A DNA stretch of 7,983 bases from Bacteroidota bacterium (GTDB taxonomy: Bacteria > Bacteroidota > Bacteroidia > UKL13-3): the NCBI GenBank assembly GCA_947462865.1, contig CANHRW010000088.1:1-7983 (forward strand), in the 5' to 3' direction. Positions 1 to 7,164 of the stretch are shown piece after piece (position 1 is the stretch's first letter; each line of letters starts with the position of its first letter). The notes under the pieces are model-generated. The model worked only from the letters and a program-made list of their open reading frames with translations. It was not told the origin of the DNA and ran no database searches. The position numbers were made by a program, and so were the translations under genes.

Positions 1-244
1 CAGGAATTTCCCAAGAGTAGGCATTTAAAGGAAATCGGAATTGTCCAACCAAATAAGTATAACCATTTTCATCTATGGGTAAAATCCCAACAGCCAGGTT
101 TTTAAAATGAACCACCCCGTAAATTCCAGGCTTCCCTGTTGGATGTAAAATAGCGTGGTGATGAACTTGTATCCATGGGTTTTCATAAGTCACCTCTGAA
201 TGATTGATTTTCCATGGGTTGTGTAAATGAGCAGATTTGTCCAT
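1..244 (-). CDS. Nudix hydrolase, N-terminal part (truncated by window edge)
   Basis: Reading the minus strand from the ATG at 244 gives 81 uninterrupted codons running off the left edge. The protein starts MDKSAHLHNPWKI and includes ENPWIQV (21-27), PGIYGVVHFKN (39-49), the strand LAVGILPID (50-58), and YLVGQFRFPLNAYSWEIP at the edge. This is the N-terminal half of the fold seen in ADP-ribose pyrophosphatase-like Nudix proteins of Bacteroidota, where SWEIP is followed at once by the Nudix box (G-x5-E-x7-REUxEExGU). That box, which binds the metal and does catalysis, lies outside the window, so activity cannot be judged. The family hydrolyses nucleoside diphosphates linked to another moiety; ADP-ribose or a nucleotide sugar is a reasonable guess, not shown. 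The ATG at 244 is chosen because it gives a normal short N-terminal extension before the NPW motif. The gene is divergent from the methyltransferase, 32 bp away. Confidence 0.85.
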   Translation of the reverse strand, partial: MDKSAHLHNPWKINHSEVTYENPWIQVHHHAILHPTGKPGIYGVVHFKNLAVGILPIDENGYTYLVGQFRFPLNAYSWEIP

Positions 245-276
245 ATTTTACAGCGGTAAATAGACGAGTAAGATAC
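245..276. promoter_or_regulatory. Very short divergent spacer between Nudix and methyltransferase genes
   Basis: Only 32 bp separate the two chosen start codons, so at least one promoter must lie inside the opposite gene's 5' coding region. On the plus strand CAGATTTG (232-239) matches the Bacteroidota -7 consensus TAnnTTTG at five of six fixed positions and is suitably placed upstream of the start at 277, but I see no good TTTG (-33) partner. No convincing box is visible for the minus strand. This is a weak, position-based call. Confidence 0.2.
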
Positions 277-1110
277 ATGAAAATAGCTGGTAAATGCAAT
301 ATTTTGAACTATCGATATCCAAAATGGTTGATTCAATATCCTGTGCTTATTCGGCTTGTTTTTGTACTCAATAATTATGTACAGTTGAGAAAATGGACAA
401 TCCTATCTGTATGGAAAAAAACCCTCAAAAAATTACCAAAAAACTTTATTGCAATTGATATTGGAGCAGGTGAATCTCAATACCTTATTCCCTTTTGTAA
501 TCGGTACTCCAAAAGCCAATTTTGGGCAATAGACAAAGAACCACAAAGTGTATCCTTTAATAAAAATTACCCTTGTAATAACCTGTATTCCGAGCAAATA
601 GATATAGAATTTGAAAAAATTGAAATACGCGCAGATGTATTGTTATGCGTAGGTGTGCTGCAATACATAGAAAAAGATGTTCAAGCACTTCAAAACATGC
701 ATGCAGCATTAAAAAAAGATGCCACTTGTTTGGTATATGTGCCCATAAACGGCAAGCAAATAACAGGGTTCTTCAATTGGGTAAGTAAACGTTACCCCAA
801 TTACGAACACATTCACAATAGGCAACGCATTTATTCAGAAACTGAGTTAATAGATAAATTAAAAAATACGGGGTTTGAACCCATTTCAAAAAAATATACC
901 TATGGGTTTTGGGGAATACTAAGCCACGAAATCAGCACCGGATTATACCTCTTGCTCATACACGGTAACCTCCTCATAAAATCAATGGCAACACTAGCAA
1001 TAGTATTGTTTATTCCCATTAATATTATATGCATGGTACTAGATTATATCACTCCCAAAAAACAGGGAAATGGCCTGTTGGTTACCGCAAAAACAATTAA
1101 GGGAACTTAG
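277..1110 (+). CDS. Class I SAM-dependent methyltransferase with hydrophobic C-terminal region
   Basis: From the ATG at 277 this is a 277-residue protein. Residues 58-66 (IAIDIGAGE) form the SAM-binding glycine loop (motif I). AIDKE (84-88) gives the acidic residue at the end of strand 2, and ADVLLCVGVLQYIEKD (119-134) fits the strand 4 region of Methyltransf_11/23-type enzymes. RIYSETELIDKLKNTGF (184-200) is the usual late helix before the last strands. After the Rossmann core comes a strongly hydrophobic stretch (about 221-257, with a break near 230-237) that could be a membrane hairpin or a monotopic anchor, followed by a short basic tail. The substrate is unknown; a membrane lipid or lipid-linked molecule would fit. 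An in-frame ATG at 214 exists but would run into the divergent Nudix gene, so 277 is preferred. The 3' end overlaps menB by 14 bp in convergent orientation. It lacks UbiE/MenG family motifs, so it should not be taken as the menaquinone methyltransferase. Confidence 0.82.
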   Translation: MKIAGKCNILNYRYPKWLIQYPVLIRLVFVLNNYVQLRKWTILSVWKKTLKKLPKNFIAIDIGAGESQYLIPFCNRYSKSQFWAIDKEPQSVSFNKNYPCNNLYSEQIDIEFEKIEIRADVLLCVGVLQYIEKDVQALQNMHAALKKDATCLVYVPINGKQITGFFNWVSKRYPNYEHIHNRQRIYSETELIDKLKNTGFEPISKKYTYGFWGILSHEISTGLYLLLIHGNLLIKSMATLAIVLFIPINIICMVLDYITPKKQGNGLLVTAKTIKGT

Positions 1111-1921
1111 GAAACTTCTTAAAATCGGGCTTCCTTTTTTCTAGGAACGAGTTTTTACCTTCCTTCGCTTCATCACTCAAATAATACAAGAGCGTTGCAT
1201 TACCCGCCAATTCTTGAATACCTGCTTGCCCATCTAATTCAGCGTTAAAAGCACTTTTGAGCATGCGCAACGCAATTGGGCTTTTCTCCATCATTTTTTT
1301 ACACCAAGCTACGGTGGTTTCTTCTAGCTGTTCGAGCGGAACAACTTTGTTTACCAGGCCCATGTCTAATGCTTCTTGAGCGTTGTATTGATCGCAAAGG
1401 AACCAGATTTCTCTGGCCTTTTTCTGCCCTACCAATCTGGCTAAATAACTTGCTCCAAAGCCTCCATCAAAGCTTCCAACCTTAGGACCAGTTTGACCAA
1501 ACTTTGCATTTTCAGCTGCTATGGTTAAATCACAAATCACATGCAATACGTGTCCACCACCAATAGCCCATCCCGCAACCATTGCAACAACTGGTTTAGG
1601 TATTCTTCTGATTTGCATTTGTAAATCTAAAACGTTTAAACGAGGCACGCCATCATCACCCACATATCCACCATGACCCCTTACGCTTTGGTCGCCCCCA
1701 CTACAAAAAGCATTGCCTCCTTCACCAGTTAAAATAACACAATATACATCTTCCCTTTGTCTGGCAATTTCCATTGCTGTAGACATTTCTTTTACGGTTA
1801 ATGGTGTAAACGCATTGTGTTTTTCGGGTCTATTGATGCTTATTTTGGCTATGCCATCATAAAACTGAAACAAAATTTCTTGAAAGGGTTGAATGGTTTC
1901 CCAAGCAAAATTTGACTGCAT
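1097..1921 (-). CDS. menB: 1,4-dihydroxy-2-naphthoyl-CoA synthase MenB
   Basis: This cytosolic crotonase-fold enzyme closes the second ring in menaquinone synthesis, turning o-succinylbenzoyl-CoA into 1,4-dihydroxy-2-naphthoyl-CoA. The 274 residues are a full-length match to the family (E. coli MenB has 285). INRPEKHNAF (29-38) is the N-terminal crotonase motif. FCSGGDQSVRG (72-82) carries the CoA and oxyanion-hole region, and GWAIGGGHVLH (117-127) the second oxyanion-hole glycines. FGQTGPKVGSFDGG (141-154) includes the catalytic-site Asp152. REIWFLC (170-176), DMGLVN (186-191) and the C-terminal KRKPDF (262-267) are also family signatures. Gly145 in QTG together with Trp173 marks the type I, bicarbonate-dependent class; type II enzymes have Asp at the glycine position. 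The ATG at 1921 follows the menD stop by 3 bp, in an A/T-rich leader with no Shine-Dalgarno, so tight co-expression with menD is expected. Confidence 0.97.
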   Translation of the reverse strand: MQSNFAWETIQPFQEILFQFYDGIAKISINRPEKHNAFTPLTVKEMSTAMEIARQREDVYCVILTGEGGNAFCSGGDQSVRGHGGYVGDDGVPRLNVLDLQMQIRRIPKPVVAMVAGWAIGGGHVLHVICDLTIAAENAKFGQTGPKVGSFDGGFGASYLARLVGQKKAREIWFLCDQYNAQEALDMGLVNKVVPLEQLEETTVAWCKKMMEKSPIALRMLKSAFNAELDGQAGIQELAGNATLLYYLSDEAKEGKNSFLEKRKPDFKKFPKFP

Positions 1922-1924
1922 AAT

Positions 1925-3625
1925 TTATAAATTAGTAAGTTGTATAGATTTAAATTGTTGAATAATTGACAAGTTCATTTCAGCATCAAACAACAACTCT
2001 AAAACATGGGTTTGATTAGATTGTATAAAACTTGTTAAGGCTTGGTTAAAAGCTTCTGTTGATTGACAAGTGGTACATTGAATGCCAAACGTTGCAAGAG
2101 TTTGTGCTATACTTCTATGGTAAGGTGTTGTAAAAAAATGAAGGTGTTCAGGATGCCTAGATGGGCCCTCTATCCACTCAAATATTTTTCCCCCAACATT
2201 GTTCAATACAACAATTTTTAAATTTTGAGGCAACGTGTTTAACCACCAAGCATTGGTATCATACAAAAACGACAAGTCACCACAGATTAAAAAATGAGTT
2301 ACAGATGGGTTGGCAATGGCTGCTCCAATAGCTGTTGATACAGAACCCTCAATACCGCTTGTTCCTCTGTTGCCAAATACTTTACCAGCAAATCCGTTTA
2401 ATCCAAGCCAGCTGGCAAACCGAATAGATCCACTGTTACCAATGTGTAAAACCGAACCCGTTGGAATAACTTTCAATACAGATGAAACTGCGAGCGGTTC
2501 AGACCAGCCTTGTTGAGCAAAAACTGCCTTTTGTAAAGCATTTGCTTTCAATCCAAGCTGCATCCACTTTTGTGAATAAGCAGCTACAATGGGTTCATTC
2601 GATAGCTTTGACTCTAAAAATTTTGCGAGTAAAACCGGCAGCGAACTTCGTATAAAATGAGTCAAGTTTCCGTATGTATTAACTGGTTTTGATTCTTCGC
2701 TGATTCTGAAATGCCATTGAGGATTGATACTTTTAAGCCATAATTTTAAAGCTTTAGAAACCATTGGCCCACCCGATGAAATAACCATATCTGGTTCAAT
2801 GCTTTGTAACAATTCTATACTGGCATATTGAACAACCGCATCAAAATTAGGGACCACAGATTGTTGGTGTTGATTTGAAACTACATCTGCCAGCAACACT
2901 ACCTTACCTAATTTTGAAAATTGTGATAGGATATTTTCTAATGCTTCTGATGGTGCTTGTTGACCCAATACAATAACTACTTTATTGGCTTGTTTATAGG
3001 CTTGAGCAAATAGATCTAAATCTTTTAGTGAAAAAGGCAATGTGGTGTTTGAAATGTCATCAAACACTTCCAAAGGAGGGGTCTCTATTGCTAATACTTG
3101 AGGATAAAGTGGTTCTCTCAAAGGAACATTTACATGAACAGGTCCAATATTACCAGGTTCCATTGTTTCTACCAATGCTGTTTGCACAATTCGTTGTGTG
3201 AGCAAAAGATCTGAATTGTTAGCTTCTTCACACATCAATTCATGGCTGTTATTTACATGTTTACCGTAAACGCCCTTTTGCATAATCATTTGCCCATCTT
3301 GCTGGTTAAGCATTTCAGGTGGCCTATCTGCGCTTAAAACAATGAGTGGTAATTGTTGGTATTTGGCTTCAGCTATAGCTGGAAAAAAATTAAGCAAAGC
3401 CGTTCCTGAAGTACAAATTAAAACAACCGGCTTGCCTGTTTGTTGGGCAATTCCAAGGGCTATAAAGCCAGCACTGCGTTCATCAATGACCGAGATACAG
3501 GTTATGTTTTTTTCTTGTTTAAAGGCATACAAAAGTGGGGCAGATCTGCTTCCAGGGCAAATGATGGCATGTGTACAGCCAAACTCACTGCAAACTTTAG
3601 CAATTGTATAAACTTGTTTATGCAC
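1925..3625 (-). CDS. menD: 2-succinyl-5-enolpyruvyl-6-hydroxy-3-cyclohexene-1-carboxylate synthase MenD (GTG start)
   Basis: MenD is a thiamine-diphosphate enzyme that decarboxylates 2-oxoglutarate and adds the product to isochorismate, giving SEPHCHC, the first committed intermediate of menaquinone synthesis. The 566 residues match the usual 550-580. CPGSRSAPL (23-31) supplies isochorismate-binding Ser26 and Arg27. DERSAGF (48-54) holds Glu49, which activates the cofactor, and CTSGTA (71-76) and SADRPPE (98-104) follow. The C-terminal ThDP domain has GNSGSIR (396-402), NRGTSGIEG (419-427) and GDLSFLYD (449-456), followed about 25 residues later by LNNVGG (474-479), so Asp450, Asn476 and Gly478 are the likely Mg ligands. 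Residue roles are transferred from E. coli MenD by eye. The start is GTG (CAC at 3623-3625 on the plus strand): a TAA lies in frame two codons upstream and the next Met is residue 105, too late to be the start. AAAAGG abuts the GTG, too close to be an ordinary Shine-Dalgarno. Confidence 0.97.
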   Translation of the reverse strand: MHKQVYTIAKVCSEFGCTHAIICPGSRSAPLLYAFKQEKNITCISVIDERSAGFIALGIAQQTGKPVVLICTSGTALLNFFPAIAEAKYQQLPLIVLSADRPPEMLNQQDGQMIMQKGVYGKHVNNSHELMCEEANNSDLLLTQRIVQTALVETMEPGNIGPVHVNVPLREPLYPQVLAIETPPLEVFDDISNTTLPFSLKDLDLFAQAYKQANKVVIVLGQQAPSEALENILSQFSKLGKVVLLADVVSNQHQQSVVPNFDAVVQYASIELLQSIEPDMVISSGGPMVSKALKLWLKSINPQWHFRISEESKPVNTYGNLTHFIRSSLPVLLAKFLESKLSNEPIVAAYSQKWMQLGLKANALQKAVFAQQGWSEPLAVSSVLKVIPTGSVLHIGNSGSIRFASWLGLNGFAGKVFGNRGTSGIEGSVSTAIGAAIANPSVTHFLICGDLSFLYDTNAWWLNTLPQNLKIVVLNNVGGKIFEWIEGPSRHPEHLHFFTTPYHRSIAQTLATFGIQCTTCQSTEAFNQALTSFIQSNQTHVLELLFDAEMNLSIIQQFKSIQLTNL

Positions 3626-3641
3626 CTTTTAAATATGGAAT

Positions 3642-3649
3642 CAAATTTA
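3642..3649 (-). promoter_or_regulatory. Possible Bacteroidota -7 box for menD-menB
   Basis: In the 45-bp spacer before menD the minus strand reads TAAATTTG, a perfect match to the Bacteroidota -7 consensus TAnnTTTG, 16 nt upstream of the GTG start. A transcript from it would have a very short leader of roughly a dozen nucleotides. A TTTG lies upstream, but only 12 nt separate the boxes instead of the expected 19 or so, so the -33 element is unconvincing. In AT-rich DNA such an octamer can occur by chance. Confidence 0.3.
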
Positions 3650-3670
3650 ATTGGAAATACCCAAACTTCC

Positions 3671-6220
3671 TTAAAATTGAACCCTCAAACCCAGATTAAT
3701 GCCAAAACTTCTTCCATCTTTGGTTCTGAAACCCTTTTGTGGATTGTAATTCAAATAATTTAATCGGTGATGAAAACTAACAGAGAATATTTTTAAAATA
3801 TTTTCGAAGCCATAACCCAATTCTAGATAAGGGCCCTGTGAAAATGTTTGAATGTATTTGTATTTATTGGCATCTAACTCCGGATTACTTATGCTATGTA
3901 AATCATTTACTGCAATATTGGCTTGATTAATGGTACCGTATGCCGTTTTAAATATCAACATATTACGGAGTTTTAAATTACGCAATCCCGGAATGCGATT
4001 AACCAAAAAGCCTTCTAGGTGTTGCACATAAGAAGCATGTATAAATTGGTCGCTAATAAATTCATAAAAATTCATCAAACTAAAATTATAATCACTGTAT
4101 AAAAAGCTACCATTTCCCCTAGCCACATCTAATAAAGGATATGGCAATTTTCCAAAAACTTTTCCGGCATAAATCCACCAATCTGCAGTACCTAAAATGC
4201 CTGTGTTAATGTGTTGTGATAAAGTAAAGCTGAGTTTGTCATAATTAAATCCTTCATTTGCTATAACGCCTTTGAAGCCTCTTTGGTAAGCCAGCACTAC
4301 AACAGGTAGGCGAGCTTGTTGCAAACGAACCCTTCGGTTTCCTCTGGTAATCATTTTTTCTCGGTATGCCCACCTGGCTTCAATGGTAATACTTGTATTC
4401 AAGAAATGATGCAAAGTATCAATCATTCCTTGTTTGTTTTCTTGTGTAAAACTGAACTCATTTTTGAGCATTCCTACAGGTTTAAAAGTAGCCAAAGTAA
4501 CTGTTGAATTGATAGACCAATAATTACTAAAACCCTTGGTATAATTGAACTTAAACTCTTGGGTTGCATTCATTCTAACCTTCTCAGCGAAGAAGTTAAA
4601 GAACTGGAAAATACCATTATTTGCCAAAGAACTAATTGGCGAATTGGTAATACCCAACACATCATAATCATCTCTATAGGCTACAGATATTTTCGTCCAT
4701 TTTTTTGAATCAAAAATATAATCAGCATTGAAGCCATATTTGAATTTATCATCTTTAAAGCCATAGGCCAAATAAGCACCCAATGCCACTTTGTTACTAA
4801 ATTTAAAATTACTTCTGAAACCCAATCTAAGTCTCAAATGCTCAACAGGATTGTAAGAAATAAGGCTCAAATAAGGACCCCAATCTAACTTGTTGATCCG
4901 TTTATGACCTTCTACAATCAATTGAACAATTTCTATGTATGTTTTTACTACTGGTAAATTATTCACTGAATCTACCTTTAAAAACATTTCTTTCTCTATG
5001 TTCGATAATTGCTCAGCGCGTTTGTTGTTCCAAAAACTGGTATCTTTGGTTTCTTCTTGCGCATTGTTGACCACCTGAAAATCAAAAAAATCTTTTGGCT
5101 TTTCTTGGTTCAAATCAAAGTTGCTATTGATAAAATAAAAGCCTGCTAAAACACCTGTACTATTTTTACTGATTCGATCAAAATCAAAATAAATTCTGCT
5201 CTTGGCGGCCATCCAAGTTTGCTGTGCCACTGGTACCCATTCTTGTTGAATGCGAATACGGTTAATAAAATTGATATTAGACTCTTTGCTGATGGTTAAA
5301 TCTACTTTATTGATGGCATAAGAAGAATCTTCAATCCAAATGGTACCTTCAAATCCTAAGTCTTTTTTACGGCGTAAATTCAACTGTATTTTGTAATTTT
5401 TATGCCCATTGTTTTCTACAGAATCTTGTAAGGTATAGATATAGGTATTGTTTGAGCCTTCTGCAATTGGACCAATAAAGTCTTTACCTAACAAGCGTAC
5501 AAAATTCCCATTTAAATTGTAGCGAATGAGTTCCCCTCCTAACAAATCTGTGATATACGAATTTTTATTTACCCCAATACCCGAATAACGATTGGCATGA
5601 ATAACCTCTTTGGTTTTAAATGGATTGCTTTGAAAATAAAAAGTAGAGTAGGTTTCGCTTACCATAACTGGTATAATATGTTTACCATCATTATTCTTCA
5701 TTTGATTAATGGTATCAAACAATGATTGCAAAGGCTTAAATACTGGATTTTTTTTCATGTCATCCGACACGTTTGTCAGTGAAACATCTAGCTTAGCATA
5801 AGTATCTTGTTGGTAGTGAGGGTAACGTTCTTGGTCGTTAGTTTTCCTGTTTACTCGAGCAGCCTGAATAATTCTCAAAGCAGGGTTGATACCGGGTTTA
5901 ATCACCGCCTCATTCATTTCCTGGGTTTTTTCTTCCAATTCTATATTGAGAACCTGAGTTTGGTTCCTTTTAATTTTTATAGACTTGCGTTTATAACCCA
6001 TATAAGTTACCACCAAACTATCTACCTCTTGCTTAGTACTTATTTTATATCTCCCTTCAAAATCAGAGGTTGTGCCTCCTGCAAAACCTTTAAAACCCAT
6101 ACTTACATATGGCAAAGGCTCTTTGGTTCTGTTATCGCGAATTTTACCCGTAATGACCGTTTCTTGTTGAGCAAAAAGAAACAATGGAAAAGAAAAAAGG
6201 AGGTAGCAAATAAAACGCAT
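3671..6220 (-). CDS. Outer-membrane protein: carboxypeptidase-regulatory-like domain plus DUF5686-type body
   Basis: This 849-residue protein starts with a signal peptide (MRFICYLLF..., hydrophobic to about residue 16; probable cleavage FLFA|QQ after Ala17). Residues 21-96 form a CarboxypepD_reg-like beta-sandwich, with GKIRDNRTKEPLPYVSM at its start and TTSDFEGRYKI (50-60) as the signature turn. The following segment, with NPALRIIQAA (112-121) and HYQQDTYAKLD (135-145), is typical of DUF5686 family proteins. From about residue 440 the protein is rich in alternating aromatic and polar strands, and it ends GLRVQF with a terminal Phe, the usual last strand of an outer-membrane beta-barrel. Length fits the family. 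The function is unknown; the N-terminal domain resembles that of SusC-like proteins, but I see no TonB box or plug, so it should not be called a TonB-dependent receptor. It begins 10 bp after the isomerase gene and ends 45 bp before menD. No Shine-Dalgarno precedes the ATG at 6220. Confidence 0.88.
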   Translation of the reverse strand: MRFICYLLFSFPLFLFAQQETVITGKIRDNRTKEPLPYVSMGFKGFAGGTTSDFEGRYKISTKQEVDSLVVTYMGYKRKSIKIKRNQTQVLNIELEEKTQEMNEAVIKPGINPALRIIQAARVNRKTNDQERYPHYQQDTYAKLDVSLTNVSDDMKKNPVFKPLQSLFDTINQMKNNDGKHIIPVMVSETYSTFYFQSNPFKTKEVIHANRYSGIGVNKNSYITDLLGGELIRYNLNGNFVRLLGKDFIGPIAEGSNNTYIYTLQDSVENNGHKNYKIQLNLRRKKDLGFEGTIWIEDSSYAINKVDLTISKESNINFINRIRIQQEWVPVAQQTWMAAKSRIYFDFDRISKNSTGVLAGFYFINSNFDLNQEKPKDFFDFQVVNNAQEETKDTSFWNNKRAEQLSNIEKEMFLKVDSVNNLPVVKTYIEIVQLIVEGHKRINKLDWGPYLSLISYNPVEHLRLRLGFRSNFKFSNKVALGAYLAYGFKDDKFKYGFNADYIFDSKKWTKISVAYRDDYDVLGITNSPISSLANNGIFQFFNFFAEKVRMNATQEFKFNYTKGFSNYWSINSTVTLATFKPVGMLKNEFSFTQENKQGMIDTLHHFLNTSITIEARWAYREKMITRGNRRVRLQQARLPVVVLAYQRGFKGVIANEGFNYDKLSFTLSQHINTGILGTADWWIYAGKVFGKLPYPLLDVARGNGSFLYSDYNFSLMNFYEFISDQFIHASYVQHLEGFLVNRIPGLRNLKLRNMLIFKTAYGTINQANIAVNDLHSISNPELDANKYKYIQTFSQGPYLELGYGFENILKIFSVSFHHRLNYLNYNPQKGFRTKDGRSFGINLGLRVQF

Positions 6221-6230
6221 TCAAAAAATC

Positions 6231-7109
6231 TTAATTTAACATGCGCATTTTCATACGAATGTCTTTTGCTGGTCTATCACCAGGTAAGGTTTGAGTGGTT
6301 GCAATTTTATCCAATACCTCAAAACCCGACATGAGTTCGCCAAATACAGTGTAATCTCCGTCTAAATGAGGAGCTCCACCCACCCTCAAATAGGTATCTA
6401 TTTGGTCGTAATCTATTTTATCTGGTTCGTTTTTATTGTACTGCTTGTCTACAATAGCTTGTAGACTTTTGACATAATTTTGGAAAGCCTCTTTTTGACC
6501 TGAAGCTTGCAATTCACCTAATTTTTTTTGAATGGAATCATTTTTAGCCAATTCATACAACATGGCTTGTTTTCTGCTCAAATTCCTGCTATTGATGATG
6601 CGTTCCAATTCTTCTATGGTGTAGGTTTTTCCTTGTACAATATAAAACTGACAGCCACTCGACGCCCGCTCAGGATTGTTGTCTCTAGCTGCAGACAATG
6701 CCCCCCTTTTGTGGTAATACTGTTTTACAAATTCAGCTGGTATTTTGTAACCTACATCTCCAGAGCCCAACATGGTGGTACTATCGGCATTTTTAGAAAG
6801 TGGATCTCCGCCCTGAATCATAAACGATTTTATAACACGGTGAAACAATAAGCTGTCGTAAAACCCCTCTTTTACCAATTTAATAAAATTGTCTCTGTGT
6901 TGCGGTGTTTCGTTGTACAATTTGGCAACCATTGTGCCAAAATCAGTTGTAATCTCTACCAATCGTTCGTCTTTAGCAGCTGTTGGTTTTGGAATAGGCC
7001 TGGGAACATATTTTTGAGTATGTTGAACCTTAGGAGTTGCCTTTTTTTGAGCCATTAAAGGCTGCAAACCCAAACACAACAACAATAGAAGTAATGAGTA
7101 TTTTTTCAT
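6231..7109 (-). CDS. Secreted cyclophilin-type peptidyl-prolyl cis-trans isomerase
   Basis: This 292-residue protein catalyses proline cis-trans isomerisation during folding, probably in the periplasm. It starts with a Sec signal peptide (MKKYSLLLLLLCLG..., probable cleavage LMA|QKK after Ala20) and a basic, Pro-rich linker. The cyclophilin domain starts near residue 52 (ITTDFGTMVAKLY). FHRVI holds the catalytic Arg91; FMIQGGDP (96-103) gives the Phe-Met-x-Gln active-site set; SSGCQFYIVQG (150-160) gives Gln154 and Phe155; and LDGDYTVFGEL (249-259) closes the fold. His248 replaces the cyclosporin-binding Trp of human CypA, as bacterial enzymes often do. Between about residues 161 and 242 a charged, helical insert interrupts the loop before the LDG motif, a feature common in Bacteroidota cyclophilins. 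The ATG at 7109 is chosen because it opens directly into the signal peptide; a TTG start at 7148 would add 13 residues ahead of it. The next gene follows after 10 bp. Confidence 0.93.
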   Translation of the reverse strand: MKKYSLLLLLLCLGLQPLMAQKKATPKVQHTQKYVPRPIPKPTAAKDERLVEITTDFGTMVAKLYNETPQHRDNFIKLVKEGFYDSLLFHRVIKSFMIQGGDPLSKNADSTTMLGSGDVGYKIPAEFVKQYYHKRGALSAARDNNPERASSGCQFYIVQGKTYTIEELERIINSRNLSRKQAMLYELAKNDSIQKKLGELQASGQKEAFQNYVKSLQAIVDKQYNKNEPDKIDYDQIDTYLRVGGAPHLDGDYTVFGELMSGFEVLDKIATTQTLPGDRPAKDIRMKMRMLN

Positions 7110-7164
7110 CTGAACTGCAATTTTCACCTTCGCAATATAAAAAATCAATGGATTTTAATGTGGG

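Noticed and set aside
214..276. Upstream in-frame ATG at 214 as the methyltransferase start
   Set aside because: It would overlap the 5' coding region of the divergent Nudix gene by 31 bp, and the 21 added residues show no family feature. ATG 277 leaves both genes intact.
277..1110. Methyltransferase as the menaquinone C-methyltransferase MenG/UbiE
   Set aside because: It lies beside menB and menD but on the opposite strand, lacks the N-terminal UbiE signature, and has a hydrophobic C-terminal region not found in that family.
1097..1122. Terminator hairpin at the menB/methyltransferase junction
   Set aside because: The arms (1097-1101 and 1118-1122) form only five mostly A/T pairs around a 16-nt loop; the T-rich run after it on the minus strand is not enough on its own.
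3629..3650. Hairpin (TTAAAT / ATTTAA) that could mask the menD start
   Set aside because: Six A/T pairs with a 10-nt loop are expected by chance in such AT-rich DNA and would be unstable.
3671..6220. DUF5686 protein as a SusC-like TonB-dependent receptor
   Set aside because: The N-terminal carboxypeptidase-regulatory domain is shared, but there is no plug domain, no TonB box and no SusD partner next to it.
5807..6334. 175-codon open frame on the plus strand, antisense to the DUF5686 and isomerase genes
   Set aside because: It has no recognisable motif, spans the junction of two well-supported genes, and its composition is that expected from the reverse of those coding sequences.
6528..6851. 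Open frames on the plus strand inside the isomerase, menD and menB genes
   Set aside because: All lie antisense to confident genes and none shows a family motif, signal peptide of its own or start context.
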